Positions 8,625-17,449 of a stretch of 64,000 nucleotides of DNA are shown here, in pieces (the first letter of the stretch is position 1; the number at the start of each line of letters is the position of its first letter). Origin of the DNA: Thalassobacillus devorans (GTDB lineage Bacteria > Bacillota > Bacilli > Bacillales > Halobacillaceae). The stretch covers positions 1,415,683 to 1,479,682 of the forward strand of contig NZ_JAASRY010000001.1 of assembly GCF_011761345.1 (NCBI RefSeq), in the 5' to 3' direction. The notes under the pieces were generated by a model that did not search any database, was not told the DNA's origin, and worked only from the letters and a program-made list of their open reading frames with translations. The translations under genes were made by a program, and so were the position numbers.

Positions 8625-8995
8625 TAAAGGCATATTCAATTAAAAGGCCGAAAAGTCGAAGACTTGATTTCGAGATATTGGTTGGAGGAGCGGGGCGTGG
8701 GGGCACGAGTCGCTTTCCCCGGGAGTTCGTTGAGCCTCCTCGAGCTAACGCTCTGCGGGGTCTCACCTGGAACTCTTTTCCCGTAGGAGTCTCCCCGTGC
8801 CCCCACGTCCCTTGCCATATAAGATACTCGAAATCGTGTTTGGAAAGTCCAAACCCTATTTTGTGATGAGTGTCCTATCACGGACCTCCAAACCGTTACT
8901 ATCGTAACGGAAACAACATATCTTGAAACTGAGTCTTCAGTAAAAGGGAGCTTATCTGGAACATCAACATTGAGATTCAACAAAGCCTATAAATT
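8625..8995. repeat. Structured intergenic repeat block 2 (single cloverleaf unit)
   Basis: This is the simplest copy of the family. The left border is GGCCGAAAAGTCGAAGACTT and the right border contains CTTGAAACTGAGTCTTCAG. Outer stem arms are CGTGGGGGCACG (8695-8706) and CGTGCCCCCACG (8795-8806), with inner stem-loops such as GAGCTAACGCTC between them. After the stem comes a conserved tail, AGATACTCGAAATCGTG, shared with block 1. It fills the ddl-mecB gap and no credible gene was found there. Confidence 0.85.
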
Positions 8996-9058
8996 AAAAA
9001 ACAACTTATATCTTTAGGAATTAATTTATGGAATGAGAGAACTAACCTTGTATGAACA

Positions 9059-9092
9059 CAAAAAAATGAACGGTACTGTTATCCGTTCATTT
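9059..9092 (-). terminator. Terminator overlapping the mecB stop
   Basis: Arms AAATGAACGG (9063-9072) and CCGTTCATTT (9083-9092) are followed by a seven-T run on the minus strand. The hairpin includes the mecB stop region. Confidence 0.8.
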
Positions 9093-9689
9093 ATTGTAGG
9101 AATGTGGCTTTATGAAATAATCAAAGACCTGCTTCGCTGCATCATTTTCCATCACGATTTCCCCATATTCTTTAAGCCTGTGGGAAGTCACAATGCTTGG
9201 TGTTCCGAATTCTGACATTAAAGCAATAACCTGTTCCCTGTTTAAGTCTTCTATGTCTTCTTCTTCTAATTTCATATAATAATAATCACCGTAGTGGATA
9301 ATACTTCCACCTTCAACACCAAGATTATATAATCGGCGGGAGACTTGTATGATATCTTCAAATTCTAGGAATGAAAAGATTAATTCCTTACTCTCATCCA
9401 AAGTTACTTTCATTTCGATATAGTCTTCATCCTCATCCTGGTAGTCACGTTCTGTCTGGGTAACTACGATGAACATCCCTTGCGCTTGAAGAAGATAGAC
9501 CTGTACAAGCAAGGTACCATCCAGTTCAAAACCAAGTTCATCACTTGCTTCATACATCATATCACTAAATAATTGATGCACGCGGGGTAAATCATGCCAT
9601 AAATCTTCCTTAGTCAACCCTCTCTCAATCAAATCATCGAAGGTAAGGAATATTTTAAACTTGTCGTTTGACATTCGTTCCAAACGCAT
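9087..9689 (-). CDS. mecB: MecA-family ClpC adaptor (MecB/YpbH type)
   Basis: MecA/YpbH adaptors bind ClpC and target substrates such as ComK to ClpCP. The 200-residue protein has the MRLERM start, the LTFDDLIERGLTKEDLW N-terminal substrate-binding region, an acidic linker (about 83-93) and a C-terminal ClpC-binding domain. The match is best to YpbH (FEDIIQVSRRLYNLGVEGG, HRLKEYGEIVM), and the location by the ypb genes agrees. The ATG at 9689 is preferred because the GGGGG motif lies eight bases upstream. Confidence 0.9.
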   Translation of the reverse strand: MRLERMSNDKFKIFLTFDDLIERGLTKEDLWHDLPRVHQLFSDMMYEASDELGFELDGTLLVQVYLLQAQGMFIVVTQTERDYQDEDEDYIEMKVTLDESKELIFSFLEFEDIIQVSRRLYNLGVEGGSIIHYGDYYYMKLEEEDIEDLNREQVIALMSEFGTPSIVTSHRLKEYGEIVMENDAAKQVFDYFIKPHSYNK

Positions 9690-9772
9690 TCCCATCGCCC
9701 CCTGAAAGCTATCGGTTTATCTTTATCTTATGCTATTATTCAACTTTTGGTGCTCTTTTATCCCGGTATTAC

Positions 9773-10675
9773 TTATCTTTGGTCATCCAACCATTTTAGC
9801 CACTCTTCCCTTGTGGTACCGACTAAGAATCGGTCTGCTTTGGCTTTTTCATCGGGGTCCAATTGATCAAAAGCATAACCCCCAAGGCCAACCCGCATTC
9901 CAGGATAATTTTTTTGGATAGTTTCCGCTAACATAATGGTAGCTGGTACATTTTTCTTTAAGGTAGTGGATAAAAAGACATATGCAGCGTCCACTTCCTT
10001 TAATATTGGCTGGATATCCCCATCTGCAATGCTTTGACCAAGGTAAATGACTTCATAACCCTTTCGTTTCAAAAACAGAGCGAATATCAAAAGCCCAAGT
10101 TCATGTTTTTCATTTGGCCCGCATACTAATACGGCCTTTGGAAGATAAGGTGCTGCCGGTATCGATAATAATAACATACCAATTCGGGACCTAAGAAAGC
10201 TACTGGCAAAGTGTTCATGAGCACTCGTTATTTTGTTCTCTTCCCAAAGCACTCCTACCTTGATTAAAAGCGGGGATATGATTTCAATAGCTACCTTTTC
10301 AGGAGTATATAAACTAAATGCATAATCAAGGTGTTGCTGCGCTGTCCTTTCATCGAAAGATAGTAACGCTTCCAACAATTCAGAGGACTTTTTTTCCAAT
10401 TCATTATCCTGACCGGTCTCTGGCTCGTTTAAAGTTTCCCCTTGATTATTTTCATATAGTGAAACGGCCTGCGAAATAGTAAAACCGTGATCGACTTTAG
10501 CAATCAACCATTTCAGTATCCGTACATGATGGTCTGTATAGAGTCGATGACCGGCATTATTTCTTACAGGCCGGATGATTTGATAACGCCGTTCCCATGC
10601 TCGTAATGTACCAGGCTGGATCCCTAACATATTTGAAACAGCTTTAATGTTGTATTTTCCCTTTTCCGTTGCCAT
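9773..10675 (-). CDS. CarH/LitR-like MerR regulator with cobalamin-binding domain
   Basis: The 300-residue protein has an N-terminal MerR winged helix (about 7-75), a four-helix bundle (about 95-175) and a C-terminal B12-binding domain. Key motifs are intact: Wx9EH (W144, E154, H155), which contacts the adenosyl group in CarH; ExHxxG (E189 to G194), with His191 as the expected lower cobalt ligand; and GLGGYAF near the end. In the family, adenosylcobalamin in the dark makes a DNA-bound tetramer, which light disrupts. Residue 145 beside the Trp is Glu, whereas as I recall Thermus CarH has the light-state His there. Targets are unknown; no carotenoid genes are nearby. Tandem repeats overlap its own promoter. 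Confidence 0.88.
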   Translation of the reverse strand: MATEKGKYNIKAVSNMLGIQPGTLRAWERRYQIIRPVRNNAGHRLYTDHHVRILKWLIAKVDHGFTISQAVSLYENNQGETLNEPETGQDNELEKKSSELLEALLSFDERTAQQHLDYAFSLYTPEKVAIEIISPLLIKVGVLWEENKITSAHEHFASSFLRSRIGMLLLSIPAAPYLPKAVLVCGPNEKHELGLLIFALFLKRKGYEVIYLGQSIADGDIQPILKEVDAAYVFLSTTLKKNVPATIMLAETIQKNYPGMRVGLGGYAFDQLDPDEKAKADRFLVGTTREEWLKWLDDQR

Positions 10676-10698
10676 GTGCCTACCCCCACTGTGTTGTT

Positions 10699-10754
10699 TG
10701 TATCAATTATATCCAACAGAAGGAGGCTGTGCAAAGAATGTATATCAACTATAT
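10699..10754. repeat. Near-direct repeats, candidate CarH operators
   Basis: TGTATCAATTATAT (10699-10712) and TGTATATCAACTATAT (10739-10754) are near-direct repeats about 40 bases apart. The first covers the -10 element of the regulator gene. CarH tetramers bind several direct repeats around their promoter, so autoregulation is a reasonable inference. Confidence 0.4.
10706..10734 (-). promoter_or_regulatory. Sigma-A promoter of the CarH-like regulator
   Basis: On the minus strand TTGCAC (10734-10729) and TATAAT (10711-10706) are separated by 17 bases, about 35 bases before the start codon. Confidence 0.75.
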
Positions 10755-10769
10755 AAGTTTTGCATAAAA

Positions 10770-11546
10770 TCAACCTGTGATTGTTAAGATATGACATTCT
10801 GCTCTTGTTCCCAGCCGAAAAGGAATCAATCGTGTGCCGTAACCTTCACTGATAAAAACAGGAATGCCATTTACAGTTTTCAACCCGCCGCGTTCACTTA
10901 ATCCTAACCCCATAAAACGTATCTGACCACCGTGAGTATGACCACTTAGGACAAGGTCGACTTGCTCCTGCTGCTCCTGGGGTAATTGTTCAAAAATCGA
11001 GGGATCATGAATCACCATTATTTTGCATTTGCTATTTGCACCTTCAAACGCAAATCCGCTGTTTCCTTCATGATGCAAGTAAGGATCAATACCAAGTACG
11101 TTGAACGTATCTCCAGTTTCTGATTCAAATTCTACAGCACTATTACCGAGTATATGGACGCCTTCATCCAGTAGCAGCGCATCCAGGTCATGATAATCCC
11201 CTTCATAGTCATTGTTACCCCAAATAAAATAAAGCGGGGCATTCAATTGCTTCAGCCGGGTAATGTTTTCTCGAACATTTTCCATTGGGACACCGCGTTC
11301 CATTAAATCTCCTGCGATTATAACTAAATCTATAGAAGAAATAGCGTGGATGGTATGGTTATCGAGGATACGTCGGTGAATATCGGAAATGAAAAAGATA
11401 CGAACTCCATCAAAAGAAGAAGGGAAATTTTGTATCGGAAGTACCCGTTCGTCAATGAAATCTGTGTGAGCTTTGCGATACATATTAAAAACAAGTAATG
11501 CAGCTACTACTGTAATTAAAAGTGTTGTGGTATATACAAAAGTCAT
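10770..11546 (-). CDS. ypbG: Membrane-anchored metallophosphoesterase YpbG
   Basis: A 258-residue calcineurin-type phosphoesterase with one N-terminal membrane span (about 5-22). The metal-binding motifs follow in order: FISDIH, AGDLMERG, WGNNDYEG, VIHDPSIF and GHTHGGQ. All catalytic ligands appear present. The substrate is unknown; related enzymes act on lipid A intermediates or phospho-nucleotides. Position next to the ypb/mecB genes identifies it as YpbG. The start is either ATG 11546 or GTG 11558; GGAAG six bases before the ATG favours the former. Confidence 0.88.
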   Translation of the reverse strand: MTFVYTTTLLITVVAALLVFNMYRKAHTDFIDERVLPIQNFPSSFDGVRIFFISDIHRRILDNHTIHAISSIDLVIIAGDLMERGVPMENVRENITRLKQLNAPLYFIWGNNDYEGDYHDLDALLLDEGVHILGNSAVEFESETGDTFNVLGIDPYLHHEGNSGFAFEGANSKCKIMVIHDPSIFEQLPQEQQEQVDLVLSGHTHGGQIRFMGLGLSERGGLKTVNGIPVFISEGYGTRLIPFRLGTRAECHILTITG

Positions 11547-11658
11547 GCTTACTTCCACGCTCCTGCTATATCGACTCGAACTAAATGATTGGTTAAATGG
11601 ATGTTACCATCATACCAGGCAAGGAATTTTTCTTCCATTATCACCTTTTCTTTTCATA

Positions 11659-11712
11659 AAAAAACCCCTTCCCGACCAACATATGTCAGAAAGAGGAGAA
11701 AAAGAAGGGTTA
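11659..11712 (-). terminator. Putative terminator after the CBS-ACT gene
   Basis: On the minus strand AACCCTTCTT and GGAAGGGGTTTTTTTA can pair across a loop of about 30 bases. The U-tract is good but the large loop lowers certainty. Confidence 0.45.
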
Positions 11713-12342
11713 AACTTCTTTTATATCAAGCACCCGGAACCCTGTCTTTTCAAGCTTTTCAGTGAACTTTTCAATATTGTCATTGGGATCCACTTTTAAA
11801 ACAATTCGACGGGCCAGTTTGTCCGTTTCATCAAATGTAGCTAAAGAAATAACATTTTCATGATATTGTTTCAATATATCCCCCAGTCGCTCGATTCTAC
11901 CGGCTGATTCCTCAGATGTGAATGCAATCCTAATTCCTTTTCTTTTCACACCAAAAGCACTCTCGAACTGCTCCAGTACATCAGCCCGAGTCACCAGTCC
12001 TAAGAACTTCTTACTTGAATCGACAACGGCAATTACAGGGAAGCCAGCAAAAACAGGCAATGTCCTTTCAAATACTTCCACTTCTTTAATATATAAATCT
12101 TTTTTTTCAACTAAGTCACCAGCTAACGTTTTTTCCAGGTATCTATCTCTTATTTGACCGCTTTCAAAGAAGCCTTTATAAATCGTTTCCTTAGATAACA
12201 TTCCTACAAAAGTGGTTTCATCAAGAACTGGAACAGCCTGTATATCATGCTCTTCCAGTATCGCGATGACAGACTTCAAGCTGTCATGTTTTTGTGCACA
12301 CTTACATTCATGGGGAAGCTTCATGATACTTTTGACAAACAT
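11710..12342 (-). CDS. Tandem CBS domain protein with C-terminal ACT-like domain (AcuB-like)
   Basis: A 210-residue soluble protein with two CBS domains (about 4-60 and 75-130, ending VVDSSKKFLGLVTRADVL) and an ACT-like C-terminal fold (about 138-208). This is the architecture and length of AcuB, but it lies far from acuA/acuC and I would not equate them. CBS pairs usually sense adenine nucleotides and ACT domains amino acids, so a regulatory role is likely and its target is unknown. The start at 12342 has GGAG at good spacing. It diverges from cotJABC. Confidence 0.7.
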   Translation of the reverse strand: MFVKSIMKLPHECKCAQKHDSLKSVIAILEEHDIQAVPVLDETTFVGMLSKETIYKGFFESGQIRDRYLEKTLAGDLVEKKDLYIKEVEVFERTLPVFAGFPVIAVVDSSKKFLGLVTRADVLEQFESAFGVKRKGIRIAFTSEESAGRIERLGDILKQYHENVISLATFDETDKLARRIVLKVDPNDNIEKFTEKLEKTGFRVLDIKEV

Positions 12343-12442
12343 TCTCATCACTCCAACAGTTCAAATAACTTCAATTATTAATATTCGACTAAGGGAGACA
12401 AATTTCCTTCTTTAATTAAGGTATTGGACTACCTTTCGTGTA

Positions 12443-12450
12443 CATACAAT
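12443..12450 (+). promoter_or_regulatory. Candidate sigma-E -10 element for cotJABC
   Basis: CATACAAT matches the sigma-E -10 consensus exactly and lies 33 bases before the cotJA start. The -35 region (around GGTATT at 12420) is a poor match in sequence or spacing. cotJABC is sigma-E dependent in B. subtilis. Confidence 0.4.
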
Positions 12451-12482
12451 TGCAATAGTCTTCGTTAAGGAAGGTGATGATT

Positions 12483-12707
12483 ATGTACACCCAGCAGAAA
12501 TGCTATCGACCTTTCCATAGTCCGATGGATCCCTGCCCTCCAAGGGAAATCAAATGTTATTCGACCCCGCCGCAATTATACATGCCTTACCAGCCGCCGG
12601 GATTACAACAGTTCGATCCCCGAGTTGCATTAAGAAAAGGGACATTATGGCCAGCTCTATTTGATCCTTATCCGAAAAAGAAGCCCTACAGAGAGGAGGG
12701 GGAATAA
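12483..12707 (+). CDS. cotJA: Spore coat-associated protein CotJA
   Basis: A 74-residue, Pro/Tyr-rich protein (MYTQQKCYRPFHSPMDPCPP at the start) matching CotJA, which helps place CotJC in the inner coat. The start at 12483 follows AAGGAAGGTGATG. Its stop codon overlaps the cotJB start by one base (TAATG), showing an operon. Confidence 0.9.
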   Translation: MYTQQKCYRPFHSPMDPCPPREIKCYSTPPQLYMPYQPPGLQQFDPRVALRKGTLWPALFDPYPKKKPYREEGE

Positions 12708-12967
12708 TGGCGACCATCCCTCCTGAATATTACCATCAGATGGAGGCAATTCAGGCCGTAGACTTCGTATTAGTGGAATTAACCTTATATCTCGATACCC
12801 ATCCAAATGATCAGGATGCAATCGAACAATTCAATGCATGCGCCCGGGAAAGTCGCAGGCTGAAAAAGAATTTTGAACAGCAGTTCGGGCCGTTGATGCA
12901 GTATGGAAAAAGCTATTCCGGTGTACCGTGGCAATGGAAAGATAGCCCATGGCCATGGCAAGTATAA
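12707..12967 (+). CDS. cotJB: Spore coat protein CotJB
   Basis: An 86-residue protein with the family pattern: a helical AIQAVDFVLVELTLYLDTHP segment, then DQDAIEQFN, and a Trp/Pro-rich C-terminus (GVPWQWKDSPWPWQV). CotJB is the middle gene of cotJABC and is needed for coat assembly of the operon products. GAGAGGAGGGGG precedes the start. Confidence 0.93.
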   Translation: MATIPPEYYHQMEAIQAVDFVLVELTLYLDTHPNDQDAIEQFNACARESRRLKKNFEQQFGPLMQYGKSYSGVPWQWKDSPWPWQV

Positions 12968-12999
12968 ATAAGACTTTTAAGCGGAGGTGATTCTTTGTC

Positions 13000-13569
13000 A
13001 TGTGGTATTACGAGAAAAAGCTACAATACCCTGTAAAGGTCAGCAACTGTAATCCTCGTCTAGCCAAATATTTGATCGAGCAGTATGGAGGTGCCGATGG
13101 GGAATTGGCCGCTGCTTTACGTTACCTGAACCAGCGTTATTCCATCCCTGACAAGGTTATTGGGTTATTGACAGATATAGGGACAGAAGAGTTCGCGCAT
13201 TTAGAAATGATTGCAACCATGGTCTATAAATTAACGAAAGACGCAACACCTGAACAGATGAAAGAAGCTGGTTTAGGAGCTCATTACGCCAATCATGATA
13301 ATGCTTTATTCTATCAGAATGCAGCTGGTGATCCATGGACAGCAACTTATATTCAGGCAAAAGGTGACCCGATAGCAGATCTGTATGAGGATATCGCGGC
13401 AGAAGAAAAGGCGCGTGCTACTTACCAGTGGATCATCAATATGTCTGATGATCCTGATTTGAATGATGGTCTAGCATTTTTAAGAGAACGGGAGATTGTC
13501 CACTCCCTGCGTTTCCGGGAAGCCGTAGAGATACTTAAAGAAGAACGGGATAAGAAACAATTCTTCTAA
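13000..13569 (+). CDS. cotJC: Spore coat manganese-catalase-like protein CotJC
   Basis: A 189-residue protein of the manganese catalase family found in spore coats. The four-helix diiron/dimanganese core carries expected ligands in TDIGTEEFAHLEMIATM and in EDIAAEEKARATYQ with a later REREIVHSLRF. The start has GGAGGTGA nine bases upstream. It probably contributes to peroxide resistance or coat cross-linking. Third gene of the operon; a strong terminator follows. Confidence 0.94.
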   Translation: MWYYEKKLQYPVKVSNCNPRLAKYLIEQYGGADGELAAALRYLNQRYSIPDKVIGLLTDIGTEEFAHLEMIATMVYKLTKDATPEQMKEAGLGAHYANHDNALFYQNAAGDPWTATYIQAKGDPIADLYEDIAAEEKARATYQWIINMSDDPDLNDGLAFLREREIVHSLRFREAVEILKEERDKKQFF

Positions 13570-13574
13570 GCAAT

Positions 13575-13608
13575 AAGCCTACCAAAAAAAGGTAGGCTTT
13601 TATGTTTT
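13575..13608 (+). terminator. Terminator after cotJC
   Basis: Arms AAGCCTACC (13575-13583) and GGTAGGCTT (13591-13599) surround an A7 loop and precede TTATGTTTTTA. It may also serve the convergent ypbD gene. Confidence 0.85.
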
Positions 13609-13613
13609 TATTC

Positions 13614-14204
13614 CTATAAAAGTTGCCTCATTCGGTAGCGGATATATAGCGCCAATAATAAATCGATAACGAAATGAGCGGTAATTGTCGTTAATAAGTT
13701 TCCTGTGATTTCATACATATACCCGATAAAGAAACTTACAAATAACACGGAAATAAGCAGCACAAACTTTTTTAAATAGCGGATGTGCATCACAGCAAAT
13801 AGTGTACTTGCAATTATATAGCCGAATTGTGCATGAAGCACACCCCGGAACAATAATTCTTCACTGACGGCAACTAATAATGTGATGCCAATAATACCTC
13901 TAAGTGATCGGTCTTTAAACACCTTCACATTAATACCGCCATCATCATAATACTTTTCAGGAACAAATCTCATTAAAATCAAATCAATGGAAACTACAAT
14001 AACTCCTGGTACTATACCATAGACAAAAATTTCAAACAGAGACAAAGTGAATTGATTTCTCCAGCCCTCCCAGAAGCTAGTAAAAAGGAGCCAGCTGCCT
14101 ATCCCACTTAAGGCCAGAATGATTGCTTGTGTCAACATAAGATGTAATGTGATTTCTTTGTCTGACATTGTTTTTATTAGATCTGACTGGCTTGGCCTCT
14201 TCAT
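13614..14204 (-). CDS. ypbD: CPBP (CAAX/Abi) family intramembrane protease YpbD
   Basis: A 196-residue membrane protein with about five spans and the glutamic-protease motifs of the family: EELLFRG (EExxxR type) followed by FAVMH and later TAHFVIDL. The substrate is unknown. It begins at an ATG preceded by GGGGG, and its start overlaps the recQ stop by four bases (ATGA), so it is translationally coupled to recQ, as in B. subtilis. Confidence 0.88.
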   Translation of the reverse strand: MKRPSQSDLIKTMSDKEITLHLMLTQAIILALSGIGSWLLFTSFWEGWRNQFTLSLFEIFVYGIVPGVIVVSIDLILMRFVPEKYYDDGGINVKVFKDRSLRGIIGITLLVAVSEELLFRGVLHAQFGYIIASTLFAVMHIRYLKKFVLLISVLFVSFFIGYMYEITGNLLTTITAHFVIDLLLALYIRYRMRQLL

Positions 14205-15733
14205 GCTTGTCCCCCTGCGAGAAATATCTTATTCAGCCTCTCTTCCCAACTCTCCTGTTCGGTATTATTTTTACTCTCACCAAATGAAAAATCATGCTGG
14301 TGGAACCCACATTGATCACAACATGGGACCACCGGCGGCTTTACTGTATCTTGAAAAGTCTGGTATAACTTTTCTCTTCTGCAATTTCGGTGATGAACCC
14401 ATGTCAACAATTCAGAGAATCTGGCCATTTTATAGTAGTACCTATGTTCAATCTTCTCTTTTAACAACATATAGAATTCTTTCCATTTCATTTCATTGAA
14501 TACTACTTTCTTATTATCAAGTAATCCTTTTCGATAAAAATGATACTTAAAAAAACGCCATTGGTTCTCTGACAACTCCAATTGCTCTTGGACAGCTTCG
14601 TCTGACGGAAGAACAGCATTGGTCTGGTAGAGGGAGAGCAAATAATCCAGTACAGCCTTTAAATGTGCAGGCTCTGGGAGCTCGCTTTGGATCAACTTTT
14701 TAGGTAAGTAATCATCAGTGGGAGAATAGTACACGATACTGATACTGTGATTGCCATCACGCCCTGCTCTCCCTACCTCCTGGATAAATGATTCTGTTTG
14801 GGTAGGGAGATGAAAATGGATGATATATCTAATATTCTTTTTATTAATCCCCATTCCAAACGCGCTTGTACAACAAATGATATCCAACTGATCATTCATA
14901 AATTGCTGTTGAATTAACAAACGGTCCGATTGTTCCATACCCCCGTGATAATAGGCGATTCTTTTTTCAGGCATTTTTGAAGAAAGTTCTAATGATGCCC
15001 GTTCCGCCCAATTTCTACTTGAAAAATAGATCATTGCAGGCGCATCTTGAAGCTGTAATGTTTTGGAGATCTTTCTCAATTTTTCATCAGGATTTTCTAC
15101 ACGTTCCACGACAAAACTTATATTCTCTTTGTCCATCGGGTAAATGTGCTGCTTCATTCTTTTTAGCCCTAACTGTTTTATGATATCCTCCTGGACTTCC
15201 GGGGTTGCTGTACCGCTTAAAGCCAAAACCGTGGGATGATTTAACTCTGCAATCACTGCTGATAATTTTAAATAATCCGTTCGAAACTCGTGTCCCCATT
15301 GGGAAATGCAGTGTGCTTCATCTACCACGAAAAATGAAACCTTCAACATCTTCAATCGACGAATTACCATTTCATTTTGAAGCATTTCAGGTGATAAATA
15401 GATAAGTTTGTATCGACTAAGCTGATCGAACACCTGCTTCTTCTGACTGACTGATAAAAAACTGTTAATGGCTGTCACTTGTTTATAGCCGTTGGCCTTT
15501 AGTTCTTTTACTTGATCAATCATCAATGAGACCAATGGCGAGACTACAATAGTAATCCCGTCTGTAATCATCGCAGGAAGCTGGTAACAGACAGATTTCC
15601 CTGAACCAGTCGGAAGAATACCGAGCGTATCTTCGCCTGCCATTACGTCTCTTATAATTTCTTTTTGACCTTGATTAAAAGTATCGAAGCCAAAATACCT
15701 TTTCAACTTATTTTCCAATTTGTCGCTCATCAT
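14201..15733 (-). CDS. recS: RecQ-family ATP-dependent DNA helicase (RecS type)
   Basis: A 510-residue 3'-5' helicase. It has the Walker A TGSGKS, DEAH box (VVDEAHCISQWGHEFR), motif III SGTATPEV and motif VI QEVGRAGRDG, followed by a Cys-rich zinc-binding region (NCRREK, CCDQCG). It lacks a separate HRDC domain, as in the short RecS paralogue of B. subtilis (ypbC) rather than full RecQ. The start overlaps the ypbB stop (ATGA); an ATG three bases in is equally possible by spacing to GGGG. YpbB encoded just upstream may supply the missing C-terminal module. Confidence 0.93.
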   Translation of the reverse strand: MMSDKLENKLKRYFGFDTFNQGQKEIIRDVMAGEDTLGILPTGSGKSVCYQLPAMITDGITIVVSPLVSLMIDQVKELKANGYKQVTAINSFLSVSQKKQVFDQLSRYKLIYLSPEMLQNEMVIRRLKMLKVSFFVVDEAHCISQWGHEFRTDYLKLSAVIAELNHPTVLALSGTATPEVQEDIIKQLGLKRMKQHIYPMDKENISFVVERVENPDEKLRKISKTLQLQDAPAMIYFSSRNWAERASLELSSKMPEKRIAYYHGGMEQSDRLLIQQQFMNDQLDIICCTSAFGMGINKKNIRYIIHFHLPTQTESFIQEVGRAGRDGNHSISIVYYSPTDDYLPKKLIQSELPEPAHLKAVLDYLLSLYQTNAVLPSDEAVQEQLELSENQWRFFKYHFYRKGLLDNKKVVFNEMKWKEFYMLLKEKIEHRYYYKMARFSELLTWVHHRNCRREKLYQTFQDTVKPPVVPCCDQCGFHQHDFSFGESKNNTEQESWEERLNKIFLAGGQA

Positions 15734-16788
15734 GTTTCCCCGCTTTGATTGTGCTGTCTATTCGCTTGCACTAGTCTTATTTGAAAATAATCAAATTTTG
15801 CTTCTAGTGCATCATAAATTTCCTTGAGCTTATTTGTATTAAGTGTTTGTAGGGTGTTATTAATTTCATTTACTTCTTTATCGTTGATAAAGTAAAACAT
15901 AGGAAAATCCGGCATTACTAATGCCATCTCTACTACGTGATCCTGTATCGTACTCATTTTCAAGCCACGGATGTGAACAATTGATTCCAAATCCAACCCT
16001 TGTTTGATAAGTTTATAGGTTTTTTGTGCTGAGTTTGTAATCAAGCCACCTGTGTCATCTACAGTTTTAACAAATAAAGCCAGCGCAGGCCATTGTTCCG
16101 GTTTCGTTGCTGCCATTTGGTAGAAACGATGTAAGCTATGCTGGAGAAGAAGGTGTACATCATGGACAGATAAACCGAATTGAACGGCCAGTTGCTGTTT
16201 ACTAAAACCAATACGCCCCGCACCAGTTATACGGTGACTGAATACATCTGCTTCCTCCTCATGAGCGGCTTTCAACAAGGCGTGGAGTTCTTTATACATA
16301 TCAATCGTGTGGCTTTCAAGGTTCATTTTGTTACGCTTATATGTTTTCTTCACCCAATTCAAGATATCCGGACGCTCAGAAACTGGGAGGAAGTGATGAT
16401 TTCCAGCTTTCACATTCGTGATAGTCTGGATATATAAAAATAGACGCTCTTCAAAAACAGAAATATGTTCTTGTATATGTATGCCAGCGAAAAAGAGCGG
16501 CTCCCACTTTTCTTCCAACCGTTTAAGTTCTTCTTCTCCATAACTAGTAATTTCCGGCCGGTCATTTTTGATTTTAATTTTATAGGATTGGCTCATACCT
16601 TCAAGGAAGGGAATTAATTCTGTACGATGTAACGTTTTATAGATAGCAAAAAATCCAGTCAGCTGATAGGCATAGGCATCTTGCAGTGTCTGAGATGACC
16701 GCTTACCCGCAAGCAGGTTATAAATTCCCGCTAGTGACCTCTCGCCCTTCAAGTTATTAATACAGCGAAGTATAATGTATTCAAACAC
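15730..16788 (-). CDS. ypbB: YpbB, helicase-associated HTH protein
   Basis: A 352-residue protein matching YpbB, with a C-terminal helix-turn-helix of the kind seen at the end of RecQ-type helicases (about 250-330). The tight coupling to recS suggests that the two act together, but no activity is established. Translation starts at a GTG (16788) eight bases after AGGAG. It diverges from fer. Confidence 0.85.
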   Translation of the reverse strand: MFEYIILRCINNLKGERSLAGIYNLLAGKRSSQTLQDAYAYQLTGFFAIYKTLHRTELIPFLEGMSQSYKIKIKNDRPEITSYGEEELKRLEEKWEPLFFAGIHIQEHISVFEERLFLYIQTITNVKAGNHHFLPVSERPDILNWVKKTYKRNKMNLESHTIDMYKELHALLKAAHEEEADVFSHRITGAGRIGFSKQQLAVQFGLSVHDVHLLLQHSLHRFYQMAATKPEQWPALALFVKTVDDTGGLITNSAQKTYKLIKQGLDLESIVHIRGLKMSTIQDHVVEMALVMPDFPMFYFINDKEVNEINNTLQTLNTNKLKEIYDALEAKFDYFQIRLVQANRQHNQSGET

Positions 16789-16904
16789 GTTAATTCTCCT
16801 TTATGTTTGCTCCTTTTTAAACTTACTACATATGCTTGAGAATGAATAGTGATACAAGTCACACCAAACCGCATAGCTGCAAGGGTTTCGGGCATTTTTT
16901 ATGG

Positions 16905-16933
16905 TTGAAAAAAATATGGGATAGCAGTACAAT
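16905..16933 (+). promoter_or_regulatory. Sigma-A promoter of fer
   Basis: TTGAAA (16905-16910) and TACAAT (16928-16933) are separated by 17 bases, about 90 bases before the fer start codon. Confidence 0.75.
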
Positions 16934-16941
16934 AAATTTAA

Positions 16942-17271
<330 letters not shown>

Positions 17272-17280
17272 TTAGCACCA

Positions 17281-17309
17281 AAGCCCCCTATACGAGGGGG
17301 CTTTTTTAA
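17281..17309 (+). terminator. Terminator after fer
   Basis: Arms AAGCCCCCT and AGGGGGCTT flank ATACG and run into TTTTTAATTT. Confidence 0.9.
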
Positions 17310-17449
17310 TTTACTCTCCTGACTTTACCCCCATCCTGCCTTTTATTTTAACACGGAACTCTCGCATTGCGGCACTTCACCTTAGTTTATTCCACTGCCT
17401 AAATCACCCAATCCAGCAGGCAAGCTAAACTGTATATATCGTCTGCTTT

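Noticed and set aside
8636..8983. A 115-codon minus-strand frame in block 2, and an overlapping plus-strand frame
   Set aside because: Both run through the palindromic GC-rich element and are not conserved between repeat copies.
11710..12342. Calling the CBS-ACT protein AcuB
   Set aside because: Architecture matches, but no acetoin-use genes lie nearby and sequence similarity to AcuB is limited by eye.
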